From contig JAURGE010000022.1 in the NCBI GenBank assembly GCA_030833925.1, forward strand, positions 1 to 42,843: a stretch of DNA of 42,843 nucleotides. The letters are read 5' to 3'. The stretch comes from Alphaproteobacteria bacterium. GTDB lineage: Bacteria > Pseudomonadota > Alphaproteobacteria > Bin95. The notes under the pieces were generated by a model. The model made no database searches. It saw nothing but the letters and a program-made list of their open reading frames with translations, and was not told the DNA's origin. Positions 1 through 8,034 of this stretch are shown here, piece after piece (position 1 is the first letter of the stretch; every line of letters begins with the position of its first letter). The position numbers and the translations under genes are program-made.

Positions 1-445
1 TCGCCATCGTAATGGGCTGTATGTCTACAATCGAACGGGGCGGGATATTGTAAACAATGATTGGTATTTCGACGGCATTATTGATGGCTTCAAAATGCCT
101 AAAAAGACCTTCTTGACTTGGCTTGTTGTAGTAAGGCGCAACCACAAGCACCGCGTCTGCTCCAGCCGACTTCGCATGTTTTGCTAGATCAATGGCCTCG
201 AGTGTAGAGTTAGAACCAGCTCCCGCGATTACAGGCACTCTTCCTGCAGCAGCCTCGATACATAATTCTACGACAAGCTTATGCTCTTCATGGCTAAGAG
301 TAGGGCTCTCGCCTGTGGTTCCGCAAGGAACGAGACCGTGACTACCTTCTGCGATCTGCCATTCAACAAATTCTTGGAATGCCTTTGTATCAACTTCGCC
401 ATTCTTGAATGGGGTTATAAGAGCGGGCAACGACCCTTTGAACAT
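1..445 (-). CDS. dapA: 4-hydroxy-tetrahydrodipicolinate synthase, partial (N-terminal 148 residues)
   Basis: Condenses pyruvate with aspartate semialdehyde in the lysine/diaminopimelate pathway (cytoplasmic, TIM barrel). The minus-strand frame opens at ATG 445, preceded by GGAG at 453-456 with 7 nt spacing, and runs off the left edge without a stop. Visible family motifs are the TTGES phosphate/carboxylate loop at residues 43-47, the APYYN segment near residue 106, and YNIPPR at 132-137 carrying the proton-relay Tyr and the Arg that binds aspartate semialdehyde. The Schiff-base Lys lies beyond the edge. It is divergent from the dehalogenase gene across about 137 nt. Related DHDPS-family aldolases exist, but the close match in spacing to the E. 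coli enzyme makes DapA the best call. Confidence 0.9.
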   Translation of the reverse strand, partial: MFKGSLPALITPFKNGEVDTKAFQEFVEWQIAEGSHGLVPCGTTGESPTLSHEEHKLVVELCIEAAAGRVPVIAGAGSNSTLEAIDLAKHAKSAGADAVLVVAPYYNKPSQEGLFRHFEAINNAVEIPIIVYNIPPRSIVDIQPITMA

Positions 446-582
446 GACTTTTCTCCGTGCGACTGGCACAACCTACAAAAATACGATACGCCTCAAACTC
501 GCCCCTCGCAAGGAAGGCATTGCCAGACAAGCCCGCTCGCTTAGAGTATCTTACCTACCGATCAGACCAACAGGAGTGCGGG

Positions 583-1269
583 ATGGCAGCAATCCCCCTA
601 AATGGAGCCAAGGCCTTTATATTCGATGCTTATGGCACCCTTTTCGATCTCATCAACCCTGTTGCCGCCCGGGCTGCAAGATTAGGAAGCAAAGCAGGAC
701 CATTAAGCGAACTTTGGCGCAGAAAACAACTGGAATATTCATGGCTCAGAAGCCTAATGGAAGAATATTCCGATTTTTGGACACTCACTGGTGAAGCCCT
801 AGATTATGCTATGGATTCTCTGGATATCCACGATCCCGCACTTCGCGCTGACCTCATGGAGCTTTATCTATCCATTCCAACCTACGAAGAAGTCCCAGAG
901 GTTCTATCCAATTTGAAAGCCAGAGGATTGAAAACAGGGATTCTCTCAAATGGATCTCCATTGATGCTGACATCCGCGGTCAACTGTGCCGGTTTAACTC
1001 AAAACCTAGATTTTGTGCTCTCGGTTGATGAAATAAAGGTCTTCAAACCATCGCCGCGAGTTTACAATATGGCGGCAGAAAGATTACGGCTTGTTCCGAA
1101 CGAAATTGCCTTCTTTTCATCTAATGCATGGGATATTTCCGGAGCAGCATCGTTCGGGTTCCAGGCGGTTTGGTGCAATCGAAACAACGCGCCAAGAGAA
1201 CGTCTACCAGGCTTACCAATGGCTGAAATATCCAATCTACGAGATGCCCTAACCCTTTTGGAGGGCTGA
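583..1269 (+). CDS. 2-haloacid dehalogenase (type II, HAD superfamily)
   Basis: Hydrolytic removal of halide from 2-haloacids such as chloroacetate, giving 2-hydroxyacids through an aspartyl-ester intermediate. It is 228 residues, normal for the family. The complete L-DEX catalytic set is visible: nucleophile Asp15 and Thr19 (FDAYGTLFD), Arg46 after the LW pair, Ser122-Asn123 (LSNGS), Lys155 and Tyr161 (FKPSPRVY), and Ser179, Asn181 and Asp184 (SSNAWD). The frame is open upstream to 457, but ATG 583 has a CAGGAG Shine-Dalgarno at 571-576 and begins where the family begins. The next gene starts 3 nt after the stop, so the two are probably co-transcribed. The real substrate is unknown; some members act on other small acids. 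Confidence 0.88.
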   Translation: MAAIPLNGAKAFIFDAYGTLFDLINPVAARAARLGSKAGPLSELWRRKQLEYSWLRSLMEEYSDFWTLTGEALDYAMDSLDIHDPALRADLMELYLSIPTYEEVPEVLSNLKARGLKTGILSNGSPLMLTSAVNCAGLTQNLDFVLSVDEIKVFKPSPRVYNMAAERLRLVPNEIAFFSSNAWDISGAASFGFQAVWCNRNNAPRERLPGLPMAEISNLRDALTLLEG

Positions 1270-1272
1270 GGT

Positions 1273-3162
1273 ATGGTGTTGAAAAAAATACCGCCAAATG
1301 AAGCTGGCCTTCCTCGATTTGATCCAGGGGAACCTACAGAACAAGCCAGTATCTTTGCACTTGGGAGCCATTCACGAGCAAAGGACGCTCTTGTGCGTGG
1401 TTTGGAGATGCAAGAGCCGGGCTTTAATATTTTCGTTGTTGGCGAAGATCGAAGTGGCAGAATGACAGCGACGCTTGCCTTCCTTGAGGAAGAAATGACA
1501 AAGCGTCCCCCACCCCCAGACTGGCTATATCTAAATAACTTCCGACGTGAATATTGCCCTCAGCCGATATCTCTCTCAGCCGGCTTAGGTCGGAAGTTTA
1601 AAGAACGGATGACCGCACTTATCCCACAAATTCGTGAGGGACTGGCTCATGCTTTCGGCGAGCAAAATGCTCAAGCCGGCTTTGAAGTGCAAAAAGAACG
1701 CCTGAGCAAAGAAATTTCAGAGCGCTTGGAATCTATAAGGCTAAAAGCCCACAGCAATGGATTGGATATAGCTCAGACCCCTAAAGGCATGACTATTGTT
1801 AGTTCGGGTAGCGAAGATCCACCAGAATGGAGCAATCTTTCGGACCCTGAGCGCGAACTTCTTGAAACCTCTGTCCGTGAACTGGAAAAGGCACTTTCTG
1901 AACTTAATGACTGGGCTACGGAACAACAGCTACAAGTTCACCGAAGCACTCAGAGACTTAGCAAGACGATAGCAGAGTCAGCCATCTCCATGCTGACTGA
2001 AGGAGTAAAACGTGAATTTCCAGACCAGACTGATCTCTGTGGATGGTTGGATGAACTAAAAAAAGATGCTGTGGAGCATTTCCACCTTTTTGCTCCAATA
2101 TCGCCAGGCCAACAACTTCCCCCAGGCTATGAACCTCCAGAGCAACGTTACGCTGTAAACCTTCTGGTTGATCATAGTGAAGATTTGCACCCGCAAGTGG
2201 TTCTTGAAGCCAATCCCACCTATCAAAATCTTTTTGGTCGCTTGGAATACCTTCAGGCTGGAGGCGGTGCTGAAACCAACTTCACATTGATCAAATCTGG
2301 AGCCCTTCACAGGGCAAACGGTGGCATATTAGTTCTACGAGCTGATGCGTTAGCAGCAGCAGAGGTTTCTTGGCAATTTCTAAAAGGAGCAATACGCGAC
2401 TGCACTATTCGAATAGAAGAACTGCATCGTTTCAATGGTATCCCCATAGCTGGCGCACCACAGCCCCAGGAAATTCCTCTCAACCTCAAAGTAGTTATCG
2501 TTGGATCTCCACACTGGTACTACACGTTCTTCTCAAACGATCCAGAATTTAAATCCTATTTTAAAATTAAAGCCGATATAGATGCAGACATGCCCGCGAG
2601 CGCAGATAATTTGAGGGGCTTAAGTGCCGTCGTTCAAGAAATGGCTCAAAAGCGAGGCTCCTATACCTGTTCTAAGGATGCGCTGTCTGAGCTACTCGGA
2701 TATGCCAGCCGTTGGGCTGATGATCGAACAAGGATTTCATCAAGATTTGAGCAAATTGATGACCTGATTGCTGAAGCAGTCGTTATAGCAAAGCTCTCTG
2801 GAAATAATCTTCAGCTCGACACTTCGGAAATCCGGGCTGCACGTCAGGCACGCCTTCGTCGCAACAGTCGGGTAGAAGATCGCAGCCAAGAGATGATCCG
2901 TAATGGCAATGTTAAGATCGACTTATCAGGAAAAGTTATAGGCCAAGTAAACGGTCTCACCGTGCGCGACATTGGCGACCACACTTTTGGAAGTCCATCA
3001 CGCATTACTGCCAAGACATCAATTGGTCGAAAGGGCATAGTGAACATCGAACGGGACGTGTCATTGGGCGGGCCTATTCAACAGAAAGCGGCAATGATCT
3101 TGCAGGGGTACTTTAATGGACTTTTTGCAAAAAAACGCCTCTTTCATTCACCGCCTCAATGA
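1273..3162 (+). CDS. Lon-like protease (AAA_32 / LonB-LonC type), N-terminal AAA part, ends at a frame change
   Basis: This 629-residue frame is the AAA-like part of a Lon-related protease (COG1067 type). The start at ATG 1273 has GGAGGG at 1260-1265. The region around residues 35-65 carries a P-loop-like GEDRSGRMT in which Arg63 replaces the usual Walker A Lys. Near residues 347-360 the GGILVLRAD segment lacks the Walker B Asp, so ATP hydrolysis is doubtful; LonC-type relatives are reported to be ATP-independent. The section at about residues 140-260 is charged and probably helical. After residue 621 (codon AAA at 3133-3135) the frame reads eight unrelated residues and stops at TGA 3160-3162. 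The expected family continuation is in the -1 frame. Read across the shift, the protein would be 789 residues, close to normal length for the family. Confidence 0.85.
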   Translation: MVLKKIPPNEAGLPRFDPGEPTEQASIFALGSHSRAKDALVRGLEMQEPGFNIFVVGEDRSGRMTATLAFLEEEMTKRPPPPDWLYLNNFRREYCPQPISLSAGLGRKFKERMTALIPQIREGLAHAFGEQNAQAGFEVQKERLSKEISERLESIRLKAHSNGLDIAQTPKGMTIVSSGSEDPPEWSNLSDPERELLETSVRELEKALSELNDWATEQQLQVHRSTQRLSKTIAESAISMLTEGVKREFPDQTDLCGWLDELKKDAVEHFHLFAPISPGQQLPPGYEPPEQRYAVNLLVDHSEDLHPQVVLEANPTYQNLFGRLEYLQAGGGAETNFTLIKSGALHRANGGILVLRADALAAAEVSWQFLKGAIRDCTIRIEELHRFNGIPIAGAPQPQEIPLNLKVVIVGSPHWYYTFFSNDPEFKSYFKIKADIDADMPASADNLRGLSAVVQEMAQKRGSYTCSKDALSELLGYASRWADDRTRISSRFEQIDDLIAEAVVIAKLSGNNLQLDTSEIRAARQARLRRNSRVEDRSQEMIRNGNVKIDLSGKVIGQVNGLTVRDIGDHTFGSPSRITAKTSIGRKGIVNIERDVSLGGPIQQKAAMILQGYFNGLFAKKRLFHSPPQ

Positions 3163-3186
3163 CTTTTGAGCAGAATTATGGCGGTG
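3129..3186 (+). other. Candidate -1 frameshift site in the Lon-like gene
   Basis: Seven A residues at 3129-3135 form A-AAA-AAA, phased so that the zero-frame codons are GCA AAA AAA CGC. A one-base backward slip makes the next codon ACG (3135-3137), and the new frame reads T-P-L-S-F-T-A-S directly into the conserved protease domain. Downstream, CACCGCC at 3149-3155 is perfectly complementary to GGCGGTG at 3180-3186. A smaller hairpin (CTCAA 3155-3159 with TTGAG 3166-3170) is nested and shares C3155. The heptamer-to-stem gap is 13 nt, longer than usual for bacterial -1 sites. A missing A in an original run of eight would look the same. Confidence 0.5.
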
Positions 3187-3641
3187 TCGAAGGTGACAGC
3201 GCTTCACTAGCTGAAGCTGTCGCAATTATCTCGGATCTAGCAGGGATGCCGGTCAAACAGTCGATTGCCATTACGGGCTCTATGAATCAGCATGGTGTAG
3301 CGCAGTCCGTTGGCGGTGTGCGTCATAAAATAGAGGGCTTTTTTCGGGCTTGTGAGGAAGCAGAAGTTGGCCTTACTGGTAATCAGGGCGTGATCGTGCC
3401 AGCTAGCAACGCAAACCAGATATTGCTCGATCAGAATGTTGAAATTGCAATAGCTCAAAGCACTTTCAACATTTGGACCGTCGAGACCCTTGCCGATGCG
3501 CTTGAGCTAATGCTAGGGGCACCTGCTGGCGAGAAAAATCAGGATGGAATTTTTCCACCAGATTCCATATTTGGGCGGGTCCAAAAAACATTAGATATGT
3601 TCAATGAAGAGCTTATCCGTGCCGATCAGTCGGAAAGCTAA
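3159..3641 (+). CDS. Lon-like protease, C-terminal proteolytic domain (-1 frame)
   Basis: A 160-residue frame containing the whole catalytic Lon fold: Ser14 in the EGDSAS motif and Lys57 in GGVRHKIEG form the Ser-Lys dyad. The stretch coded just before ATG 3159 in this same frame (K-T-P-L-S-F-T-A-S) also matches the family, which shows the coding region originally continued without interruption from the upstream frame. ATG 3159 overlaps the upstream TGA (ATGA), so reinitiation could make this domain as a separate polypeptide, but no good ribosome binding site precedes it. Most likely it is the C-terminus of one protein joined by frameshifting, or by a missing base in the assembly. Without joining, the upstream product has no protease centre. 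Confidence 0.82.
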   Translation: MTFEQNYGGVEGDSASLAEAVAIISDLAGMPVKQSIAITGSMNQHGVAQSVGGVRHKIEGFFRACEEAEVGLTGNQGVIVPASNANQILLDQNVEIAIAQSTFNIWTVETLADALELMLGAPAGEKNQDGIFPPDSIFGRVQKTLDMFNEELIRADQSES

Positions 3642-3661
3642 GTATATAGAAAGACTTAAAA

Positions 3662-4786
3662 ATGAGTGGAAATAGCCTCCGCGCTACCGGTTACGGTGCC
3701 CCTGAATTCTTGACTTTGCAGGAACTTCCTGAGCGTGCTCGGATGAATCTGCCAGATACGTCTTGGGACTACTTAGCAGGAGGGTCTGAAACTGAAACAA
3801 CATATCTTCGCAATCGTTTAAGTCTTGATAGCCTGGCATTCCGCCCTCGTGTTTGTAACGATGTCTCAAAAGTTGACGTAACTGGAAAATTCATGGGCCT
3901 CAAGCGGCGCCTTCCAGTCTTTCTCGCTCCTATCGGAAGCCTTGAAAGCTTTGCAAGCGGTGGGGGTGTGGCAGCTGCTCGGGGGGCAGAGGCCTTTGGT
4001 GTTGATCACATGGTGTCATCTGTGACTCAGCCCGACATGGAGACTATTGCTGGCAACGTGAATCAACCGACTTTATTTCAGTTATACGTTCGTGGAGACG
4101 ATAATTTCGTAGACGACCATGTAAAACGTGCTGTTGATTGCGGATTTCGTGCCTTTGCGGTGACTGTTGATACCGCTCATTATTCGCGGCGTGAACGAGA
4201 CATAATTAAGCGTTTTTTACCAGCGGGCCGAGCTCGTGGAGCGAACCGTACGGGCCATAACTTCCAGATGGCCTGGAACTGGGACAAGGTAAAAAGATTC
4301 AAGGATAAACATTCTATCCCACTTATTTTGAAAGGTATTGCCACCGCAGAAGACGCCGCCATTGCAGTCGAACATGGGGTAGATTGTGTTTATGTCTCCA
4401 ATCATGGCGGACGCCAGCTCGATTATGGTCGTGGTGCAATCGACGTCCTTCCAGAAGTTGTTAACGCGGTTGGCGGAAAAGCAGAAATTGCCGTCGATGG
4501 TGGGTTCTGTCGTGGCACCGACATAGTTAAAGCAATGATACTGGGCGCTAACGCCGTTGGCCTTGGAAGAATGCAAGGTTATGCCCTTGCGGCAGGAGGT
4601 GAGCCAGGACTTGTAAGAATGCTGGAACTGCTTGAACGGGAATGTGAAATAGCACTTGGCCTTTTGGGTGTTACGTCTTTCGCGGAACTTGACCAGACCT
4701 ACATAACCACCGCTCCTCCGGTCCTGTCTCCAGGTCCTTTTGCTGCATTTCCGCACCTCAAGTGGCCGCGACATAACGAATTTTAA
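3662..4786 (+). CDS. FMN-dependent alpha-hydroxy-acid dehydrogenase/oxidase
   Basis: Oxidises a 2-hydroxyacid (glycolate, lactate or similar) to the 2-oxoacid, using FMN in a TIM barrel. At 374 residues it fits the soluble glycolate oxidase/lactate dehydrogenase family. Expected active-site residues are present: Tyr37 (WDYLAGGS), Tyr142 (QLYV), Asp170 (VTVD), Lys224 (LKGI), and the base His248 with Arg251 in SNHGGRQ. The FMN-phosphate loop is DGGFCRG from residue 279. No signal peptide or cytochrome domain is seen. It follows the Lon-like gene by 20 nt on the same strand as the dehalogenase. Glycolate from haloacetate is a plausible substrate, but this is context inference; family members cannot be separated reliably by these motifs alone. 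Confidence 0.85.
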   Translation: MSGNSLRATGYGAPEFLTLQELPERARMNLPDTSWDYLAGGSETETTYLRNRLSLDSLAFRPRVCNDVSKVDVTGKFMGLKRRLPVFLAPIGSLESFASGGGVAAARGAEAFGVDHMVSSVTQPDMETIAGNVNQPTLFQLYVRGDDNFVDDHVKRAVDCGFRAFAVTVDTAHYSRRERDIIKRFLPAGRARGANRTGHNFQMAWNWDKVKRFKDKHSIPLILKGIATAEDAAIAVEHGVDCVYVSNHGGRQLDYGRGAIDVLPEVVNAVGGKAEIAVDGGFCRGTDIVKAMILGANAVGLGRMQGYALAAGGEPGLVRMLELLERECEIALGLLGVTSFAELDQTYITTAPPVLSPGPFAAFPHLKWPRHNEF

Positions 4787-4876
4787 TTCGAGTTGCTCTT
4801 GAATCTCTTGCGCTGATCTAGCAGTGTCGTCGGATAACAGTGGGTTTATGTTATTTGCCCCACGAGGAGATCATTA

Positions 4877-5383
4877 GTGCTGATTTCACGGCTTTTCGCC
4901 CTGTCAATTGCCATAACTTTTATAGCTGTACCGGCTAGTGCCCAGCAGCAACAGCAATTGACCAACATTCAAAGTAGCCAAAACGGTGACTGGACGATGA
5001 AGTGTGGGGACGTGCCAAACGGCGGCCGCCTGTGCGAGATGACGCAAGTGATTAATAATCCGCGCGATGGCAAGCCCGTGATGCAAGCCGCAGTTATCAA
5101 ACCGGCAGGAGAACGCGGTGCGCTTCTTCGCTTCATCGCACCACTTGGAATTTGGCTCCGCCCAGGCATTTCTCTAAGCATAGATGGCGCCCAGGCCCAG
5201 CAGATGGATTTTGCTTTCTGCCTACGCCAAGGCTGCATTGCTCAAATGCCGCTATCCGAAGCCCTGGTCAATTCTATGAAACGTGGATCGGCTGGAACTG
5301 TGACATTGCAAAATATCCGTCGCCAAAAACTGGAATTTAAGATCTCGCTCAGTGGATTTACCGCCGGATATGACCTTTTATAA
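4877..5383 (+). CDS. Invasion-associated locus B (IalB) family exported protein
   Basis: A 168-residue periplasmic protein of the IalB family, which is widespread in alphaproteobacteria and not limited to pathogens; its biochemical role is unclear. The start is GTG 4877 with GAGGAGA at 4864-4870, spacing 6 nt. Residues 1-22 form a signal peptide ending in ASA, followed by a glutamine-rich stretch. The body has the family NGDWTMKC start, and four cysteines (43, 53, 115, 120) could form two disulfides. It stands alone; about 330 nt of non-coding DNA follow before the hppA terminator. Confidence 0.82.
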   Translation: MLISRLFALSIAITFIAVPASAQQQQQLTNIQSSQNGDWTMKCGDVPNGGRLCEMTQVINNPRDGKPVMQAAVIKPAGERGALLRFIAPLGIWLRPGISLSIDGAQAQQMDFAFCLRQGCIAQMPLSEALVNSMKRGSAGTVTLQNIRRQKLEFKISLSGFTAGYDLL

Positions 5384-5715
5384 GGCTGTCACACCGTTGG
5401 TAAACTAATGAGATCTTCAACAGGGTATTACTGGCCCAATGACCTGAAGTCTCTCCAGGCATAAGACACGGCTCCACCATTGCCTAAACAGTGTCCCCAA
5501 CAACCGTGGGGTTTCAAAGCAGTCACTATGGTTTTTAAGATATAATTATCTCTGTCATTGAAACGACAGAATGTAGCACGGCTTTCGTGAGGTTTTAGCG
5601 ATCCCATTCGCTTTTTCTCAAGCCCCAGTGCGAAAATACATACTAAGAAATACACAACTAATCTCTTATTAAACCAAAAAACCAAAAGTCATTTAACTTA
5701 ACAATGGTTACTAGG
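5384..5715. other. Long intergenic region, no gene recognised
   Basis: About 330 nt between ialB and the hppA terminator. I see short inverted repeats: CCCCA/TGGGG at about 5493-5509, TCTGTC/GACAGA around 5550-5570, and AGCGA/TCGCT near 5597-5612. The sequence becomes A/T-rich towards 5640-5700. A minus-strand frame at 5428-5685 (85 codons) begins with a hydrophobic stretch, but its composition does not look like a protein and it has no ribosome binding site. No tRNA, 6S, tmRNA or SRP RNA pattern was recognised. A small RNA or a decayed gene is possible but unsupported. Confidence 0.4.
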
Positions 5716-5718
5716 CAC

Positions 5719-5757
5719 AAAAAAACGGCCTCGGAGCTTATATCTGCTCCAAGGCCG
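5719..5757 (-). terminator. Rho-independent terminator of hppA
   Basis: In minus-strand RNA, a 12-bp stem (arms 5746-5757 and 5726-5737, one G-U pair) closes an 8-nt loop and is followed by seven U residues (A5719-A5725 on the plus strand). It lies about 27 nt after the hppA stop. Confidence 0.88.
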
Positions 5758-5783
5758 CCTTCAGAGAATTATAACCTGTGTTC

Positions 5784-7892
5784 TTAGTGCGCCAAAACGG
5801 CGAGCAACAACAAGGCTACAATGTTGGTGATCTTAATCATGGGATTCACGGCAGGACCCGCAGTGTCCTTGTAAGGATCACCAACAGTGTCACCAGTCAC
5901 CGCTGCCTTATGGGCTTCGGAACCTTTGCCTCCGTGATTACCATCTTCAATATACTTCTTGGCATTATCCCAGGCCCCGCCTCCAGCTGTCATGGAAATA
6001 GCTACATAAAGGCCGGTGACAATCACACCCAAAAGCATCGCACCTAGAGCTGAGAATGCAGCTGATTTTCCAGCTATCATCCAGACTACAAAATACAGAA
6101 CGATCGGTGCCAAAACCGGCAACAGAGATGGTATGATCATTTCTTTAATTGCAGCCTTTGTTAGCAAATCAACGCAGGTGTCATATCGAGGACGACCAGT
6201 ACCTTCCATGATACCTGGGATATCACGGAACTGCCGGCGAACCTCTTCTACAACTGAACCAGCTGCACGCCCTACTGCAGTCATTGACATTGCGCCGAAC
6301 AAATATGGCAACAGACCACCAAAGAAAAGTCCAACAACAACATAAGGATTGTTGAGACTAAAATTCGGCGTGACACCTTCAAAGAAAGTGTAAGTACCGG
6401 CGTTAGCAGCAAAATACTCCAAATCAGCTGTATACGCACCAAACAGGATCAATGCGCCGAGCCCAGCCGAGCCAATCGCATATCCTTTTGTAACTGCCTT
6501 AGTGGTGTTGCCTACAGCATCCAGAGCATCTGTGGTATTGCGCACGTCGCTATCAAGCTCCGCCATTTCCGCAATGCCGCCGGCATTATCTGTGACAGGA
6601 CCATAAGCATCTAGCGCGACTACCATGCCAGCAAGTGACAACATAGATGTGACCGCAATCGCAATGCCAAAGACACCAGCTATGAGATAAGTGATTATGA
6701 TTGCCGCACAAATAACCAGAGCAGGTAAAGCTGTTGCCTCCATGGATACAGCAAGGCCTTGGATTACGTTTGTGCCATGACCAGTCGTGGATGCCTGAGC
6801 CACACTTTTCACAGGACGGTAGCCCGTTCCAGTGTAATATTCAGTGATCCAAATGATCAGGCCTGTAACTGCCACACCGACAAGTGCGCATATGAAAAGA
6901 CCAGTGCCGCTGAAAGAGCCAGATGGTCCCTCAAGCACGGTACCCAGTCCTATCACTTGTGAAGTCGCTGCAAAGATCAGCAGAAGGGAAATCACTGCAG
7001 AAACAATGAAACCTTTGTACAAGGCACCCATGATATTCTGCGATGGACCAAGTTTCACAAAAAATGCGCCAATAATCGATCCAATGATAGAGACGCCACC
7101 GATAATCAATGGATACACCAATACTTGGTCGATTACTGGCTGACCGCCGAAGAAAATTAGGCCAAGAACCATAGTTGCCACTACAGTAACGGCATATGTT
7201 TCAAACAGGTCAGCAGCCATTCCGGCGCAATCGCCCACGTTGTCACCGACATTATCTGCGATCACAGCGGGATTTCGGGGGTCGTCCTCGGGGATACCAG
7301 CTTCTACTTTACCTACAAGGTCTGCTCCGACGTCAGCACCTTTGGTGAAGATACCTCCACCAAGACGGGCAAAAATCGATATAAGAGAAGCACCAAAACC
7401 CAATGCAACAAGAGGATCAATCAGGTCGCGGCCTTCGGCACCCACACCCTTCAGTACACCGTAATACACAGCGACACCGAGGAGGGCGAGACCAGCAACC
7501 AGCATGCCTGTAACAGCACCTGACTTAAAAGCAATATCTAGTCCGCGTGCGAGACCACCGCGAGCTGCTTCCGCAGTCCGAACATTAGCCCTCACAGACA
7601 CGAGCATGCCGACGTAACCCGCAAGGCCAGACAGAGTTGCACCGATAGCGAAGCCAAGAGCCGAGAGGAAGCCAAGCAAAACCCAGGTCAAAACAAAAAT
7701 CACCACGCCAACCATTCCGATAGTGGTATATTGGCGCTTCAGATAAGCACTGGCACCTTCACGGATCGCTCCTGCTATTTCCTGCATCCGAGCATTGCCA
7801 GCATCAGCTGCCAAAACTGAACGACCAATAATGATGCCGTAAAGTACTGCCGCAAGGCCGCAAAGCAGCGTTATGTAATAGGCCATGTCCAT
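5784..7892 (-). CDS. hppA: Membrane-bound proton-translocating pyrophosphatase, K+-independent type
   Basis: Pumps H+ across the cytoplasmic membrane using PPi hydrolysis. It is 702 residues with about 16 hydrophobic segments. PPi/Mg-binding motifs are visible: [13 protein letters not shown] at 185-197 and the Asp-rich DNVGDNVGD at 213-221. In the subclass-determining motif GNTTKAVT, Lys465 and Thr468 occupy the positions that are Ala in K+-dependent pumps, so this should be a K+-independent H+ pump. The open frame starts at 7931, but ATG 7892 is preceded by GGGAGGGG with good spacing and matches the usual N-terminus. It is a single gene with its own terminator. The pump can save energy by using PPi from biosynthesis; that role is family knowledge. 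Confidence 0.95.
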   Translation of the reverse strand: MDMAYYITLLCGLAAVLYGIIIGRSVLAADAGNARMQEIAGAIREGASAYLKRQYTTIGMVGVVIFVLTWVLLGFLSALGFAIGATLSGLAGYVGMLVSVRANVRTAEAARGGLARGLDIAFKSGAVTGMLVAGLALLGVAVYYGVLKGVGAEGRDLIDPLVALGFGASLISIFARLGGGIFTKGADVGADLVGKVEAGIPEDDPRNPAVIADNVGDNVGDCAGMAADLFETYAVTVVATMVLGLIFFGGQPVIDQVLVYPLIIGGVSIIGSIIGAFFVKLGPSQNIMGALYKGFIVSAVISLLLIFAATSQVIGLGTVLEGPSGSFSGTGLFICALVGVAVTGLIIWITEYYTGTGYRPVKSVAQASTTGHGTNVIQGLAVSMEATALPALVICAAIIITYLIAGVFGIAIAVTSMLSLAGMVVALDAYGPVTDNAGGIAEMAELDSDVRNTTDALDAVGNTTKAVTKGYAIGSAGLGALILFGAYTADLEYFAANAGTYTFFEGVTPNFSLNNPYVVVGLFFGGLLPYLFGAMSMTAVGRAAGSVVEEVRRQFRDIPGIMEGTGRPRYDTCVDLLTKAAIKEMIIPSLLPVLAPIVLYFVVWMIAGKSAAFSALGAMLLGVIVTGLYVAISMTAGGGAWDNAKKYIEDGNHGGKGSEAHKAAVTGDTVGDPYKDTAGPAVNPMIKITNIVALLLLAVLAH

Positions 7893-8034
7893 CTGAAGAG
7901 GCCCCTCCCAAGTTGCTGTTAATAATATCAAAAGGTGGGCGCACTCAAGCGGACGCCGGGTGCGCGATCAGAGCGGGTCTATGCCAGATGCCCCCGCAGC
8001 ACGCAAGACAATGCGCTGCGACAAAGCCGCCTCT

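Noticed and set aside
3159..3162. Two separate Lon genes linked by ATGA overlap
   Set aside because: Family sequence continues upstream of ATG 3159 in the same frame, so the second frame did not originally begin there. Kept only as an alternative.
4217..4774. 185-codon minus-strand frame
   Set aside because: Antisense to the well-supported FMN dehydrogenase; low-complexity shadow of its codon use.
5428..5685. Minus-strand 85-codon frame with a hydrophobic N-terminus
   Set aside because: No ribosome binding site, composition unlike a protein, and no recognisable motif.
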